From: Chryseosolibacter histidinae
GTDB taxonomy: Bacteria > Bacteroidota > Bacteroidia > Cytophagales > Cyclobacteriaceae
Reading direction: 5' to 3'
Assembly (NCBI RefSeq): GCF_018598225.1
Contig: NZ_JAHESF010000044.1
Coordinates: 1 to 57,697 of the forward strand
DNA length: 57,697 nucleotides
A model generated the notes under the pieces. It searched no databases. It worked only from the letters and a program-made list of their open reading frames with translations, and was not told where the DNA came from. Below are positions 41,862-52,675 of the stretch, one piece after another. The translations under genes were made by a program, and so were the position numbers. Each line of letters opens with the position of its first letter. Positions within the stretch are counted from its first letter, which is position 1.

Positions 41862-43358
41862 TCAGGTAAACAGCTTGTGCAGGTCTTTTGCGATCTTTCG
41901 GTCGTTCGACAGGCGCGGTACCTTGTTCTGCCCGCCCAGCTTGCCCAGCGACTTCATGTAGTCGATAAAAGCGCTTTTGGGCAAGGCTGTGATCTTGAGT
42001 TTTTGTAAAATATTACCGGTGATCAGATCGTCATAATAAACATTCAGCTTCCGGAGGTTATCATCCAGCGCATGTGAAAAAGCCTGCGCATCGGCAGGGA
42101 GCCGCGAGAACTCGATGAGCCATTCGTGATGCGGAAGCCCCTCGGCAGGTGTTACCTCGGGGGCTACGGTAAATTCAACGATCTCCGCTTCCGGAAATTT
42201 CTGCAGGGTGAGCTTCATGGCCTTCTCAACCTCTTCTCCGATCACGTGCTCGCCAAAGGCCGAAATGAAATGTTTGATCCTTCCCGTCACCACGATCCTG
42301 TACGGATTTCTGGAAACGAACTTGATAGTGTCGCCGATGGAATAACCCCACAGGCCGGCGTTGCTGTTAATGACAAGCGCGTAGTTTTTACCCAGCTCAA
42401 CCTCTTCGATGCTGAGGCGCGTGGGATTTTCATTGAAATATTCTTCTGTAGGAATAAACTCGAAGAAGATGCCGGCGTTCAGCAACAACAACAATCCCTG
42501 CTCGCGCTGCGAATCCTGGTAGGCGATGAAACCCTCTGACGCCGGGTAGGTTTCGATGGAGTCGACCTGCTTGCCAATGGTATCGAAAAGTTTTGCACGA
42601 TAAGGTTCGAAGTTCACGCCGCCGTATACGAACATGGAAAAATTCGGGAACACGTCCTTGATCTTTTTGCCTGTGCGCGCCTGGATCCTGTCAAAGTACA
42701 TCTGGGCCCATGGCGGTATGCCAGAGATGAGGGTCATGTCTGTTTGCAGGGTCTCATCGATGATCTTCTCAAGCTTCTCTTCCCAGTCTTCAATGCAGTT
42801 GGTCTCATAGCTGGGTTTCTGATTCGATCGCAGGTACGCCGGCACGTGGTGGTTTACAATACCCGAAAGCCTGCCCGTTTTGATGCCTGCCTTTTCGCCA
42901 AGCTCAGGGCTGCCCGAAAGGAAGATCAGGCCGCCGTCCAGGAACGATGCGTTGCCTGTCTCGTGCACGTAACTCAATAAAGCGTTTCTGGCGCCGTTAA
43001 TGTGGTTGGGTACCGACTCTTTTGTAATGGGAATGTATTTTGTGCCCGAAGTTGTGCCCGAGGTCTTGGCAAAGTATTCGGGCTTGCCGGTCCAGAGTAC
43101 ATCAGGCTTGCCGGAGAGCACCTGCTCTACATAGGGTTTAAGATCTTCGTAATCCCTGACGGGAACGTGTTTTTTAAAGTCTTCGTAGTGGCGGATGTCA
43201 TTGAAATGATGGTCGCGGCCAAATACGGTCGACCTTCCCCTGCCGATGAGGTGCTGGAAGATCTTGTGCTGCGCAGCACCCGGGTTAAGAGACCATTTCC
43301 GGGTCTGTGAAGCAATGTATGCGGCAAAAGGTTTGGCCAGAACTGAGCGGATTCCCAT
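41862..43358 (-). CDS. GH3-family acyl-acid-amido synthetase-like protein
   Basis: 498 residues from the ATG at 43358; the frame is 13 codons longer upstream. The ANL-type adenylate-forming fold is marked by the AMP/ATP loop FAKTSGTTSGTKYIPIT, SIETYPASEGFIAYQD and AFGEHVIGEEVEKAMKLTLQ. The family includes plant auxin/jasmonate-amido synthetases, and bacterial members of unknown substrate that conjugate an acid to an amine through an acyl-AMP. No adjacent gene gives a hint to the acid. The short gap upstream holds no recognised element. Confidence 0.92.
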   Translation of the reverse strand: MGIRSVLAKPFAAYIASQTRKWSLNPGAAQHKIFQHLIGRGRSTVFGRDHHFNDIRHYEDFKKHVPVRDYEDLKPYVEQVLSGKPDVLWTGKPEYFAKTSGTTSGTKYIPITKESVPNHINGARNALLSYVHETGNASFLDGGLIFLSGSPELGEKAGIKTGRLSGIVNHHVPAYLRSNQKPSYETNCIEDWEEKLEKIIDETLQTDMTLISGIPPWAQMYFDRIQARTGKKIKDVFPNFSMFVYGGVNFEPYRAKLFDTIGKQVDSIETYPASEGFIAYQDSQREQGLLLLLNAGIFFEFIPTEEYFNENPTRLSIEEVELGKNYALVINSNAGLWGYSIGDTIKFVSRNPYRIVVTGRIKHFISAFGEHVIGEEVEKAMKLTLQKFPEAEIVEFTVAPEVTPAEGLPHHEWLIEFSRLPADAQAFSHALDDNLRKLNVYYDDLITGNILQKLKITALPKSAFIDYMKSLGKLGGQNKVPRLSNDRKIAKDLHKLFT

Positions 43359-43520
43359 AAGATTGCAAGATAATTTGAAATCAGGAATTTGAAACACAAT
43401 TATAAAAGCGATGCCACGAGCCTAACCCCGGATAAACAAACGCCGTTTTATTAGCTAAATTTCGACCGATTTAAACTTTTAACCAGCCTTATTCATCTTT
43501 GAACCGCAAGTAGATAAACC

Positions 43521-44960
43521 ATGAGAAACACCGTAAAGATCATTGTTATTGGATTTATTGCCGGTTTAACCGGAACCTTCGCAGGTTATCAGTACTTTAT
43601 AAAACCATCGCTTCAGCAGCTTCAGACCGCCCCTCAGTTTGAAGGGGTTAAATTCGATTCGCCCACGCTCAACCGCTCCAGCGAAGCAATCAACAGCAGC
43701 ACGCCCGGCCTTGCGCCCGTGGATTTCAGCGAAGCAGCGGCAAAAGCCACGCCCAGTGTTGTGTTTATCAACAGTATTTCAGAGGGCGTTTCAGTTTCTT
43801 ACTGGGATTGGTTTTTTGGCGACGGCGGAAGCCGTCAGACCCAGGTGAGCAGCGGCTCCGGTGTGATCTTTACGGCAGACGGCTATATCGTCACCAACAA
43901 CCACGTGGTGGCTTCGGCACAGCGTATAGAAGTAAATTACAATAAAAGAGTTTATCCGGCAGAGCTGATCGGTACCGATCCCAGCACCGACCTTGCCGTG
44001 ATCAGGATCAATGAAACGAACCTGCCACCCGTAACCCTGGGCAACGCAAAGAATGTTCAGGTGGGTGAATGGGTGATCGCTGTCGGTAACCCGTTTACCC
44101 TCGCCTCCACAGTAACAGCAGGCATCGTGAGCGCAAAAGGAAGAAGGATCGGTATCCTCGAAGATAAATTCCCGATCGAATCGTTCATACAAACCGATGC
44201 GGCCATCAACCCCGGAAACTCGGGAGGAGCCCTCGTTAATAAAAGCGGAGAGCTGGTGGGCATCAACACCGCCATTCTTTCACGCACCGGTTCCTATACA
44301 GGATATGCTTTCGCTGTTCCTGTCGACATTGCCAAAAAAGTGTTCGAAGACCTCGTCAAGTACGGCATGGTGCAGAAGGCTGTGTTTGGCGCCAATGTGG
44401 TGGAGTATGATTATGCGAGCGCGCGCAAGTATGACCTCGACACCAACGTGAAAAATTACAACGGCGTGCTGCTGGAAAGCCTGGATAAGGACGGTCCAGC
44501 GATCGCTGCCGGTCTGAAGCTTGGCGATGTGATCACCAAAGTAAACGGTGTGACTGTCAACTCGCAGAGCGCTTTCGAAGAAGAGCTGAGCTATCATTAT
44601 CCGGGCGATAAGATTTCCGTGAACTATGTACGTGACGGTAAGCCGGGCGGCACCACGGTTACCCTGGTGAACCGCAACGGTGGCACTGATGTCATTAAAC
44701 GCAAGATCATCTCAGCACCCTCGCTCGGCGCGCAGCTCGAAGCAACGGAATTCGGTGTGAAGGTGTTCAAGATGGACGAAAAGAGTGTGCTGAAGCGCAT
44801 CGGTGTTTCCGAGAATTTCACCATCACCCAGATCAACCGTGCGCGCATCACCGAGCCGCAAGATGTCATAGAATTCTTCGACAAATACAGGGGAGAAGGC
44901 TACCTGTTCGGCATCAACAGCTCACGCCAGCGGGTGCAGCTTCCGTTCATCATTAGGTAA
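43521..44960 (+). CDS. Periplasmic serine protease/chaperone of the DegP/HtrA family
   Basis: 479 residues. One N-terminal hydrophobic segment (about 8-25) anchors or exports the protein. The trypsin-like domain has His128 in VTNNHVV, Asp157 in STDLAVI and Ser234 in NPGNSGGALVN, all present and in normal spacing. A first PDZ domain (about 290-385) has LESLDKDGPAIAAGLKLGDVITKVNGVTVNS. A second, weaker PDZ-like part (about 395-479) ends FGINSSRQRVQLPFIIR. It degrades or refolds misfolded envelope proteins. It is a single gene, divergent from the GH3-family gene. Confidence 0.95.
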   Translation: MRNTVKIIVIGFIAGLTGTFAGYQYFIKPSLQQLQTAPQFEGVKFDSPTLNRSSEAINSSTPGLAPVDFSEAAAKATPSVVFINSISEGVSVSYWDWFFGDGGSRQTQVSSGSGVIFTADGYIVTNNHVVASAQRIEVNYNKRVYPAELIGTDPSTDLAVIRINETNLPPVTLGNAKNVQVGEWVIAVGNPFTLASTVTAGIVSAKGRRIGILEDKFPIESFIQTDAAINPGNSGGALVNKSGELVGINTAILSRTGSYTGYAFAVPVDIAKKVFEDLVKYGMVQKAVFGANVVEYDYASARKYDLDTNVKNYNGVLLESLDKDGPAIAAGLKLGDVITKVNGVTVNSQSAFEEELSYHYPGDKISVNYVRDGKPGGTTVTLVNRNGGTDVIKRKIISAPSLGAQLEATEFGVKVFKMDEKSVLKRIGVSENFTITQINRARITEPQDVIEFFDKYRGEGYLFGINSSRQRVQLPFIIR

Positions 44961-45164
44961 ATAGTAGACAATGGCACTGGGCTTGAAACCGGTATCCTGA
45001 GCGGTGAAAAGAGGGAAGGTATTGAGTGAGCGAAGGATCCCGTGATCGTTACTGCTTATCTAATACGGAGGTGCTGCTTTAAAAGTGCACTTCGTTAAGC
45101 GGGGATTCTTCGCGTCCCGCATGCCAACGCACATGCCTTGCTCAGAATATCGGTCGCTGGGGGG

Positions 45165-45216
45165 ATTACTATTGCCTACTGCCCGATGACCATCGGGTTT
45201 GCCTACTGCCTACTGA
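45165..45216. repeat. GCCTACT heptad repeat before the dnaA stop
   Basis: TTGCCTACTG, a small palindrome CCCGATGACCATCGGG, then GCCTACT, GCCTACT. It ends directly before the dnaA stop codon (45218). The rest of the gap 44961-45164 contains a weak hairpin near 45100 (GCGGGGA, TTCTTCGCG, TCCCGC) and nothing else recognised. Confidence 0.75.
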
Positions 45217-45217
45217 A

Positions 45218-46645
45218 TTAAGCTACTCTGAGTTTAAGTTTCTTCCCTAATTCATCAACCGACACTTTGAAGTTAGGATCGGTCTTCATCATGTCTTCTA
45301 CTGATTCGAGGGCGTGGATCACCGTGCTGTGGTCGCGGCCGCCGAAATTTTCGCCGATGAGTGCGAGGGTGAGCTGGGTGAAGCGTTTGCAGAAATACAT
45401 GGCCACCTGGCGGGGGATCACGATCTCACGTTTCTTCACTTTTCCTTTCATGGCCTCGAGATCGCATTTGAAATATTCGGCCACGGTCTTCTGAATGAAG
45501 TCAACGCTGACGTCTGACTGTATTTCTTTGATGATGTTTTTGAGCACTTCTTTGGCAAGCTCCAGGTCGATCTCCTTTTTCAGCAGTGTTGCGTGGAAGA
45601 TCAGGGAGTTCAAAACTCCTTCCATGTCACGCAGGTTGGTGTCGACACTGTAAGCAAGATATTCAGAAACTTCTGTAGGGATCTGAATGCCATCAGCTTG
45701 CATCTTTCTGTTGATGATGGCAAGTTTTGTTTCGAAGTCAGGCTCCTGCAGGTCAGCGGTTAATCCCCACTTGAAACGCGAGAGCAGCCTTTCCTGGAAT
45801 CCTTTCAGATCGCGCGGAGGACAGTCGCTGGTCATGATGATCTGCTTGCCCGACTGATGCAGCTGATTGAAGATGTGGAAGAACATCTCCTGTGTTTTTT
45901 CGCGGCCTGCCAGGAACTGCACATCATCAAGGATGAGCAGATCTACCTGCAGATAAAAATTCTGGAAGTCCTGAAGCTTGTGGTTCTGCAGCGCGTTCAG
46001 GAATTGGTTGGTGAAATCGTTCTGGTCAACATACAACACTACTTTGGAAGGCATGTTGTTTTTGATCTCGTTGCCAATGGCTTGCACAAGGTGTGTTTTT
46101 CCAACACCTACACCACCATAAAGCATTAAAGGGTTGAACGAAGTGACGCCCGGCTTTTTTGCTACTGCCAATCCGGCCGACCGCGCAAGACGGTTACAAT
46201 CGCCTTCAACAAAATTGTCGAACGTGTATGTCGGATTCAGCCTCGAATTAACGGTTTGCGGATTGAGCGCCTTAAAAGTGAAAGGTGAATAATCGTCAGC
46301 ACCAAAACCACTGTTGTTCATGTTGCTGCGCCTGTTTCCTGCACCATTGGCAGGATAGTTCACCGCAACTGGCGGAGCTTGCTTGCTTCCGCTATCAACC
46401 ACAACAGAATATTCTAACCGGCCGGTAGGGCCCAGCACCGTGTGAATAGCCTTTTTTAGTACAGGAACGTAGTTGTCTTCCAGCCACTCATAAAAAAATT
46501 GCGAAGGAACCTGAATGGTAAGCACATCACCGTCAACACGTAAAGGAGCAATGGGTTTGAACCAGGTGTTGAAATTTTCTTCTTCAACGTTTTCCCGAAT
46601 TACTTCAAGACAATCATTCCATACTGTGCCGCAGCTTATTTCCAT
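45218..46645 (-). CDS. dnaA: Chromosomal replication initiator DnaA
   Basis: 475 residues from the ATG at 46645; the frame is open 25 codons further but MEISCGTVWNDCLEVIREN is the family N-terminus. Domain I spans about 1-90 (WFKPIAPLRVDGDVLTIQVPSQFFYEWLEDN), and a Gly/Asn/Pro-rich linker follows. Domain III is the AAA+ part, about 130-350: YGGVGVGKTHLVQAI (Walker A) and LLILDDVQFL (Walker B). Domain IV (about 370-475) contains the DnaA-box-binding signature GRDHSTVIHALESV. It opens the replication origin and regulates itself. No DnaA boxes (TTATCCACA) were noticed around the gene, so the origin is probably elsewhere, but I did not do an exhaustive scan. Confidence 0.97.
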   Translation of the reverse strand: MEISCGTVWNDCLEVIRENVEEENFNTWFKPIAPLRVDGDVLTIQVPSQFFYEWLEDNYVPVLKKAIHTVLGPTGRLEYSVVVDSGSKQAPPVAVNYPANGAGNRRSNMNNSGFGADDYSPFTFKALNPQTVNSRLNPTYTFDNFVEGDCNRLARSAGLAVAKKPGVTSFNPLMLYGGVGVGKTHLVQAIGNEIKNNMPSKVVLYVDQNDFTNQFLNALQNHKLQDFQNFYLQVDLLILDDVQFLAGREKTQEMFFHIFNQLHQSGKQIIMTSDCPPRDLKGFQERLLSRFKWGLTADLQEPDFETKLAIINRKMQADGIQIPTEVSEYLAYSVDTNLRDMEGVLNSLIFHATLLKKEIDLELAKEVLKNIIKEIQSDVSVDFIQKTVAEYFKCDLEAMKGKVKKREIVIPRQVAMYFCKRFTQLTLALIGENFGGRDHSTVIHALESVEDMMKTDPNFKVSVDELGKKLKLRVA

Positions 46646-46826
46646 TAGCTCTGAATACGTTGGGTTTTTATTACCTTCAAGTGGAAAGGGAGACAAAGAT
46701 GTGAAAAAAGAGCGCATCAAAACAAGAAGTCAGGCGCTTGATTTTTAGAAAAAAAATTTGCTATGAAAATTTCATAAGTAAACGCAAACGGATGAAGAAA
46801 TTGTAGCTAAAATTGAGCTGAAATAA

Positions 46827-47948
46827 ATGAACATGCCCGAAAAATCAATTCATTCATCGTTGCGTGAAACATTTCCACGGGTAAATAAAAAAATGTGGCA
46901 AAGGGCCGCTGCTTCTGAAATAAAAGGTGAAGACCCTTTTGTGCAGCTTGCGTGGAACAGTGAGGATGATATTGCTTTTTCGCCTTATTACGATCATCAC
47001 GACGTTGAGCATCTCGGATACCTGAAAAAATTTCAGCATGCCGCCAGCGTAAATTCTTATACAGGCCCGCAAAAATGGTTGTGTGTTCCACGCGTGTCTG
47101 TCAACGATGAACATCAGGCGAATAAAATTTCACTTCAACACCTGAGCAGTGGCGCCGATGGTGTTTTATTTCATATATTATCGAACACCGAAGTCACTCC
47201 GCTGCTTCATCAGATCGAATGGCCTTTCTGCTCTCTGTTCTTTCAGGCAGACAATTCCTTTTTTACAACACAGCTGCAGTCCTATATCAAACAACACACA
47301 GCGGAAGCGCACGCATTCACTGGGGCATTATTTTGGGAAACCAGTCCCAAAAAGGGTGAAGTGGATTTTTATTTTCATACAACAAAAAAAATATGTTCAC
47401 TCGGAGTAGTTATTAAGCCGTCTTCTGCTGTCCTGGAAGTTGCCGATGCCCTTACACAAGGTGTCACCTTGATCGAAAAATTAAAAGGTGTAACAGATGA
47501 TGAGACATTGTTCCATTCCATTGCATTTTCCCTATCGGCTGGAACAATTTTTTTCGAAACGATCGCCAAATTAAAAGCGCTTAGGTTGTTGTGGTACCAG
47601 GTGTCGCAGGTGTACCAGATCACGCGCTACCAACCTTCAGACCTTCACATCCACGTACGTGCTGGAGCATGGATCAAAAATGATTTCGAGCCGCATGGCA
47701 ACATGATCGGGAGCACCACGGCAGCCATGGCCTCCGTGATGGGCGGATGCGACTCGCTCACCGTTGAGCCACAAGATGAGAACAACAGCACCATGAACCG
47801 CATTGCGCGAAATGTTTCTGCTGTGCTGAGAGAAGAATCACACCTCGACAAGGTTGCAGACCCCGTAGCCGGATCGTATGCGTCAGACATCATGGTGCAT
47901 GAGATCGCTGCACGTGCCTGGGCCCAGTTTCAATCGAACATGAAATGA
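46827..47948 (+). CDS. mutA: Methylmalonyl-CoA mutase small subunit, short form
   Basis: 373 residues. The substrate-barrel homology is visible in [86 protein letters not shown] and [21 protein letters not shown]. The usual small subunit has about 600 residues; here the C-terminal cobalamin-binding-like domain is absent and the protein ends after the barrel. The small subunit does not bind B12 and is structural, so loss of that domain is compatible with function. The stop codon overlaps the mutB start by four bases (ATGA), so the two are co-translated. It is divergent from dnaA. Confidence 0.93.
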   Translation: MNMPEKSIHSSLRETFPRVNKKMWQRAAASEIKGEDPFVQLAWNSEDDIAFSPYYDHHDVEHLGYLKKFQHAASVNSYTGPQKWLCVPRVSVNDEHQANKISLQHLSSGADGVLFHILSNTEVTPLLHQIEWPFCSLFFQADNSFFTTQLQSYIKQHTAEAHAFTGALFWETSPKKGEVDFYFHTTKKICSLGVVIKPSSAVLEVADALTQGVTLIEKLKGVTDDETLFHSIAFSLSAGTIFFETIAKLKALRLLWYQVSQVYQITRYQPSDLHIHVRAGAWIKNDFEPHGNMIGSTTAAMASVMGGCDSLTVEPQDENNSTMNRIARNVSAVLREESHLDKVADPVAGSYASDIMVHEIAARAWAQFQSNMK

Positions 47949-50074
47949 TGCCACGCCCTGATTTTTCAAATATCGCTTTCAATCAATTTCTTCCCATACC
48001 CAGTGAAGAAAGTGGTAAGCCATGGATAAGCCCTGAGAACATCGCCGTGAAATCGTCGTATCGTCCTGAAGACGCAGCAGAGATCACGCAGTCGGAATTT
48101 TCTTCAGGCATCGCGCCATTCTTACGCGGTCCCTACGCTACCATGTACACCACCAAGCCATGGACCGTGCGCCAATATGCAGGCTTCTCTACAGCCAAAG
48201 AGTCGAATGCATTTTACAGGAGAAACCTGGCGGCGGGTCAGCGTGGCCTGTCCGTGGCGTTCGATCTGGCAACACACCGCGGTTATGACTCAGACCATCC
48301 GCGGGTGGCGGGCGACGTAGGCAAGGCTGGTGTTGCCATCGACTCGGTGCTCGATATGAAGATCCTCTTCGACCAGATCCCGCTCGATCAGATGTCGGTG
48401 TCCATGACCATGAACGGCGCGGTGATCCCGGTGATGGCGTTCTACATCGTGGCTGCCGAAGAGCAGGGCGTGAAACCCCATCAGCTCAGTGGCACCATTC
48501 AGAACGATATCCTCAAAGAGTTCATGGTGCGCAACACGTACATCTATCCTCCGGCACCGTCGATGCGCATTGTTGCCGACATCTTCAGGTACACGTCGCA
48601 GCACATGCCCAGGTTCAATTCCATCAGCATCAGCGGATACCACATGCACGAGGCAGGTGCTCCGGCACACCTGGAGCTGGCTTATACTTTGGCTGATGGA
48701 TTGGAATATATCCGCACCGGTATTCAGGCTGGAATTCCCATCGATGATTTTGCGCCGCGGTTGTCTTTTTTCTGGGGCATCGGTATGAACTTCTTCATGG
48801 AGGTTGCCAAAATGCGTGCAGCCCGGTTGTTGTGGTCGAAGATCGTGCACGGGTTCAATCCACAGAAAGAAAAGTCGATGGCGTTGCGCACGCATTGTCA
48901 GACTTCTGGCTGGAGTCTCACCGAGCAGGATCCATACAACAACGTGACGCGTACCTGCATCGAAGCGCTGGCTGCCGTAATGGGCGGCACACAATCACTG
49001 CACACCAACTCGCTGGATGAAGCCATTGCGTTGCCAACAGATTTTTCTGCCAGCATTGCGCGCAACACACAACTCTTCATCGAAAAAGAGACCGGTGTTA
49101 CAAAACTTGTTGATCCACTGGCAGGATCGTATTATGTTGAAAGTCTCACACAGCAGCTTGCTGAAAAAGCATGGGCGCTGATAGAAGAAGTGGAGAAGCT
49201 GGGCGGCATGACCAAAGCCATTGAAAGTGGTGTGCCGAAGATGCGCATCGAACAGGCCGCGGCCGCGAAACAGGCGCGCATCGACTCTGCCCGCGATGTG
49301 ATCGTAGGTGTGAATAAATACAGAACTGAAGAGAAACCTGATTTCGAGATCCTCGAAGTAGATAACACCGCTGTTCGCAACGAGCAGATAGAACGACTCA
49401 ACAGGCTCAGGGCAGAACGTAATGCTACCGATGTGGAGCAGGCGCTGCAGGCCCTGGAGCATGCCGCGGCGTCGGGCACGGGAAACTTGCTGGCCCTGGC
49501 CGTAGACGCGGCACGTAAACGGGCTACATTGGGCGAGATCTCATCGGCCATGGAAAAAGCTTTCGGCCGTTACAAGGCATCCGTCAGATCCATTTCAGGC
49601 GTATATTCGGGAGAGATGAAAAACGAAAAGGCTTTTGATGACGTGAGAGCGCTTGCCGACAGGTTCGCGACTCTTGACGGACGCAGACCTCGTATACTGG
49701 TAGCTAAAATGGGCCAGGATGGTCATGACCGCGGCGCAAAAGTGATCGCCACAAGCTTTGCAGATCTGGGCTTCGATGTAGACATCGGCCCGCTGTTTCA
49801 GACCCCTGAAGAAGTGGCCATGCAGGCCGCAGAGAACGATGTTCACATTGTAGGCGCATCGAGCCTGGCAGGCGGCCATAAAACGCTGGTACCGCAGTTA
49901 ATTGAAGCCCTTAAGAAGATCGGCAGGGGAGATATTATGGTAGTGGCAGGCGGGGTAATTCCGGCGCAGGATTATGATTTTCTTTATAAGTCCGGAACAT
50001 CTTTTATTTTTGGCCCTGGAACAGTGATTACTGAGGCTGCCCGTGAAATTTTAAATAAATTAATGAAGGCGTAG
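47945..50074 (+). CDS. mutB: Methylmalonyl-CoA mutase large subunit
   Basis: 709 residues, full length. The catalytic TIM barrel spans about 1-560: [56 protein letters not shown] is the signature. The B12-binding domain (about 575-709) has [15 protein letters not shown] with the cobalt-ligating His594 in DGHDRG, and [24 protein letters not shown]. It interconverts methylmalonyl-CoA and succinyl-CoA with adenosylcobalamin, in propionate metabolism. It is translated with mutA. No MeaB/ArgK chaperone gene or epimerase gene follows. Confidence 0.97.
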   Translation: MMPRPDFSNIAFNQFLPIPSEESGKPWISPENIAVKSSYRPEDAAEITQSEFSSGIAPFLRGPYATMYTTKPWTVRQYAGFSTAKESNAFYRRNLAAGQRGLSVAFDLATHRGYDSDHPRVAGDVGKAGVAIDSVLDMKILFDQIPLDQMSVSMTMNGAVIPVMAFYIVAAEEQGVKPHQLSGTIQNDILKEFMVRNTYIYPPAPSMRIVADIFRYTSQHMPRFNSISISGYHMHEAGAPAHLELAYTLADGLEYIRTGIQAGIPIDDFAPRLSFFWGIGMNFFMEVAKMRAARLLWSKIVHGFNPQKEKSMALRTHCQTSGWSLTEQDPYNNVTRTCIEALAAVMGGTQSLHTNSLDEAIALPTDFSASIARNTQLFIEKETGVTKLVDPLAGSYYVESLTQQLAEKAWALIEEVEKLGGMTKAIESGVPKMRIEQAAAAKQARIDSARDVIVGVNKYRTEEKPDFEILEVDNTAVRNEQIERLNRLRAERNATDVEQALQALEHAAASGTGNLLALAVDAARKRATLGEISSAMEKAFGRYKASVRSISGVYSGEMKNEKAFDDVRALADRFATLDGRRPRILVAKMGQDGHDRGAKVIATSFADLGFDVDIGPLFQTPEEVAMQAAENDVHIVGASSLAGGHKTLVPQLIEALKKIGRGDIMVVAGGVIPAQDYDFLYKSGTSFIFGPGTVITEAAREILNKLMKA

Positions 50075-50149
50075 GCCGCCAAAAATCCGCACGACATAAG
50101 AATTTACCTTTCACAGGTTAAATGTTTCATTCAAAAAGGTAACTGTACT

Positions 50150-51310
50150 TTGGTTTCTACAAAAAAAAGGATCGCCATACTGGGATCCACGGGCTCTATT
50201 GGCACACAGGCGTTGGAAGTTATTGCAGCGCATGCCCATGCTTTTGAGGTGGAGGTGCTCACGGCCCAGCACAATGCAAAGCTCCTGATAGAGCAGGCGA
50301 TCAGGTATCAGCCCAACGCCGTCGTTATTGGCAACGAGCAATTGTATGGCGAAGTGAAGGAGGCACTCTCGGGTCAGGATATCAAAGTGTACGCAGGAGA
50401 AAATGCGCTGGCCTCCGTGGTGCAGATGGATACCATAGACCTTGTGCTGACCGCGCTGGTGGGATATGCCGGACTGAAACCCACGATCAAAGCGATAGAA
50501 GCGGGAAAAAATATCGCCCTGGCCAACAAGGAGACCCTGGTGGTGGCCGGTGAGCTCGTCACGCAACTGGCGCGCGAAAAAGGGGTGAACATCTATCCCA
50601 TCGACTCCGAGCATTCGGCTATTTTCCAGTGCATGGTGGGCGAATTCCACAACAAGATCGAAAAGATCATCCTGACGGCTTCCGGCGGCCCTTTTTTGGG
50701 CAGAAAGAAGAACGAGATCCAATCTGTAAGAAAAGAACAGGCGCTGAAACATCCCAACTGGTCAATGGGCGCGAAAATCACCATCGATTCAGCTTCTCTC
50801 ATGAATAAAGGGCTGGAAGTGATCGAAGCCAAGTGGCTGTTCGGGCTCAAACCGGGCCAGGTAGAGGTAGTGGTTCACCCGCAGTCGATCATTCACTCCC
50901 TGGTGCAGTTCGAGGATGGCTCCATTAAGGCGCAACTCGGCCTTCCGGATATGCGTTTACCCATTCAGTTCGCATTAACATATCCCGACCGATATCCATC
51001 GGCCTTTCCGAGGTTCGATTTTGCGCAATATCCCACGCTAACCTTCGGAAAGCCTGATACCGAAACTTTTCGTAATCTTGCGCTGGCGTACGAGGCATTG
51101 CACCGGGGTGGAAATATGCCCTGCATCCTGAATGCCGCCAACGAAGTTGCGGTGGCCGAATTTTTGAAGGATAGGGTGGGTTTTTTGGAAATGTCTGATA
51201 TTGTGGAACAATGCCTGGCCAAAATCCATTATATCAAAAGTCCTTCGTATGAAGATTATGTTAATACTGACAAGGAAACCCGGCTAAAAGCGATAGAATT
51301 AGTAAAGTAG
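50150..51310 (+). CDS. dxr: 1-deoxy-D-xylulose 5-phosphate reductoisomerase, TTG start
   Basis: 386 residues. No in-frame ATG exists upstream; the TTG at 50150 is preceded by AAAAAGGT at 8 to 15 bases and places KKRIAILGSTGSIGTQ, the NADPH-binding loop, correctly at the N-terminus. ALANKETLVVAGELV, PIDSEHSAIFQCM and ASGGPF are further family motifs (metal and substrate sites), and MNKGLEVIEAKWLF and VVVHPQSIIHSLVQF follow. It catalyses the first committed step of the MEP pathway to isoprenoids. The rseP gene begins 28 bases downstream, the usual dxr-rseP pair. Confidence 0.96.
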   Translation: MVSTKKRIAILGSTGSIGTQALEVIAAHAHAFEVEVLTAQHNAKLLIEQAIRYQPNAVVIGNEQLYGEVKEALSGQDIKVYAGENALASVVQMDTIDLVLTALVGYAGLKPTIKAIEAGKNIALANKETLVVAGELVTQLAREKGVNIYPIDSEHSAIFQCMVGEFHNKIEKIILTASGGPFLGRKKNEIQSVRKEQALKHPNWSMGAKITIDSASLMNKGLEVIEAKWLFGLKPGQVEVVVHPQSIIHSLVQFEDGSIKAQLGLPDMRLPIQFALTYPDRYPSAFPRFDFAQYPTLTFGKPDTETFRNLALAYEALHRGGNMPCILNAANEVAVAEFLKDRVGFLEMSDIVEQCLAKIHYIKSPSYEDYVNTDKETRLKAIELVK

Positions 51311-51338
51311 AGAAACTCAATTTTTATTAAGATTTACA

Positions 51339-52673
51339 ATGGATTACATGATTATGCTCGCTCAGCTCCTGCTGAGTCTTTCCTTTCTGGTAGCCGTGCA
51401 TGAGCTGGGGCACCTCATTGCAGCCAAATATTTCGGCATGCGGGTAGAACAGTTTTCCATCGGTTTTCCCCCAAAAATATGGTCATTTAAAAAAGGCGAG
51501 ACAGAGTACGCCATCAGTGCGATACCGCTGGGAGGGTATGTGAAGATCTCCGGTATGATCGACGAATCGCTCGATACCGAGACCATGAAACTGCCGCCGC
51601 AGCCATGGGAGTTCCGCTCGAAACCAGCCTGGCAGCGGTTGATCGTGATGCTGGGAGGTATCACTGTTAACGTAGTGGTAGGTGTGCTCATCTTCATCGG
51701 TCTCACATTCGCTTTTGGCGATACCTACTGGCTGAAGGATGAGATCAACAAGCATGGCGGATTGATGGTAGGTCCTGTGGGTGAAAGCATCGGCCTGAAA
51801 ACAGGTGACAAGATCGTGAAGATCAACGGTAAGGATTTTCAATACTTCCAGGATATCATCAAACCTGAAACACTGCTGGGCTCCAACGCCTATTATACCG
51901 TTGAACGCGATGGCAAGCTCATCGACATCAACATTCCCCCCGACTTCATTCAAAAATTCAATAGGAAAGAGAACGCGATCAACTTTGTGTTCTACCGTTT
52001 CCCTTCACTGGTAGGAAGAGTTCAGAAAGAGTCAGTGGCCGATAAAGTAGGACTGCAACCTAACGACCTGGTGGTGGAGATCAACGGACAGGAGATCAAA
52101 TATCACGACCAGGTTTCACCTACACTGAAGGCCTTCACCGGAGACACACTTACATTTGCCGTGATCCGTGACGGAAAGAGGATCGATTTCAAAGAATACT
52201 TCAAGGGACAGACGGCCCTTGGATTTTATGCCGGGGAATCAAAAGATTATTTGAAGGATGCGGAAGTGAGTATCAAGTACGGATTTATAGAGTCAATTCC
52301 GCTCGGTACTAAAAAGGCTTTTACAACACTCAGAACCCAGATCATCGCCTTTGGAAAAGTGATCTCGGGCGTGCTCTCACCTCAGGAGTCTTTATCGGGG
52401 CCGCTCGGCATAGCGCAGGCGTTCGGCGCGGAGTGGGACTGGGAAAGGTTCTGGCAGCTCACCGGCGTGCTTTCACTCGTGCTCGCATTTATGAACCTGC
52501 TGCCCATCCCCGCACTCGATGGTGGCCACGTGATGTTCCTCTCTTACGAGATCATCTCACGCAGAAAACCTTCTGACAAATTTCTGGAAACAGCACAGAA
52601 AGTTGGAATGGTGTTCCTGTTGGCACTGATGGTGTTCATCTTCGCCAACGATATTATCAAAGCATTCTCGTAA
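51339..52673 (+). CDS. rseP: Site-2 intramembrane zinc metalloprotease RseP
   Basis: 444 residues. The zinc motif H21-E-x-x-H25 is in AVHELGHLIAAKYFG in the first membrane helix. Two PDZ domains (about 125-195 and 215-290) start with GPVGESIGLKTGDKIVKINGK and SVADKVGLQPNDLVVEINGQ. The last part has membrane helices and NLLPIPALDGGHVMF with the third zinc ligand Asp394. It cleaves membrane-spanning anti-sigma factors and leftover signal peptides. It forms an operon with dxr. Confidence 0.96.
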   Translation: MDYMIMLAQLLLSLSFLVAVHELGHLIAAKYFGMRVEQFSIGFPPKIWSFKKGETEYAISAIPLGGYVKISGMIDESLDTETMKLPPQPWEFRSKPAWQRLIVMLGGITVNVVVGVLIFIGLTFAFGDTYWLKDEINKHGGLMVGPVGESIGLKTGDKIVKINGKDFQYFQDIIKPETLLGSNAYYTVERDGKLIDINIPPDFIQKFNRKENAINFVFYRFPSLVGRVQKESVADKVGLQPNDLVVEINGQEIKYHDQVSPTLKAFTGDTLTFAVIRDGKRIDFKEYFKGQTALGFYAGESKDYLKDAEVSIKYGFIESIPLGTKKAFTTLRTQIIAFGKVISGVLSPQESLSGPLGIAQAFGAEWDWERFWQLTGVLSLVLAFMNLLPIPALDGGHVMFLSYEIISRRKPSDKFLETAQKVGMVFLLALMVFIFANDIIKAFS

Positions 52674-52675
52674 AT

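Noticed and set aside
45095-45125. Terminator for the HtrA gene (GCGGGGA ... TCCCGC).
   Set aside because: The stem is short and imperfect, there is no T run, and it lies more than 130 bases after the stop.
46646-46826. Replication origin next to dnaA.
   Set aside because: No TTATCCACA-type boxes or AT-rich repeat clusters were noticed in the gap or nearby.
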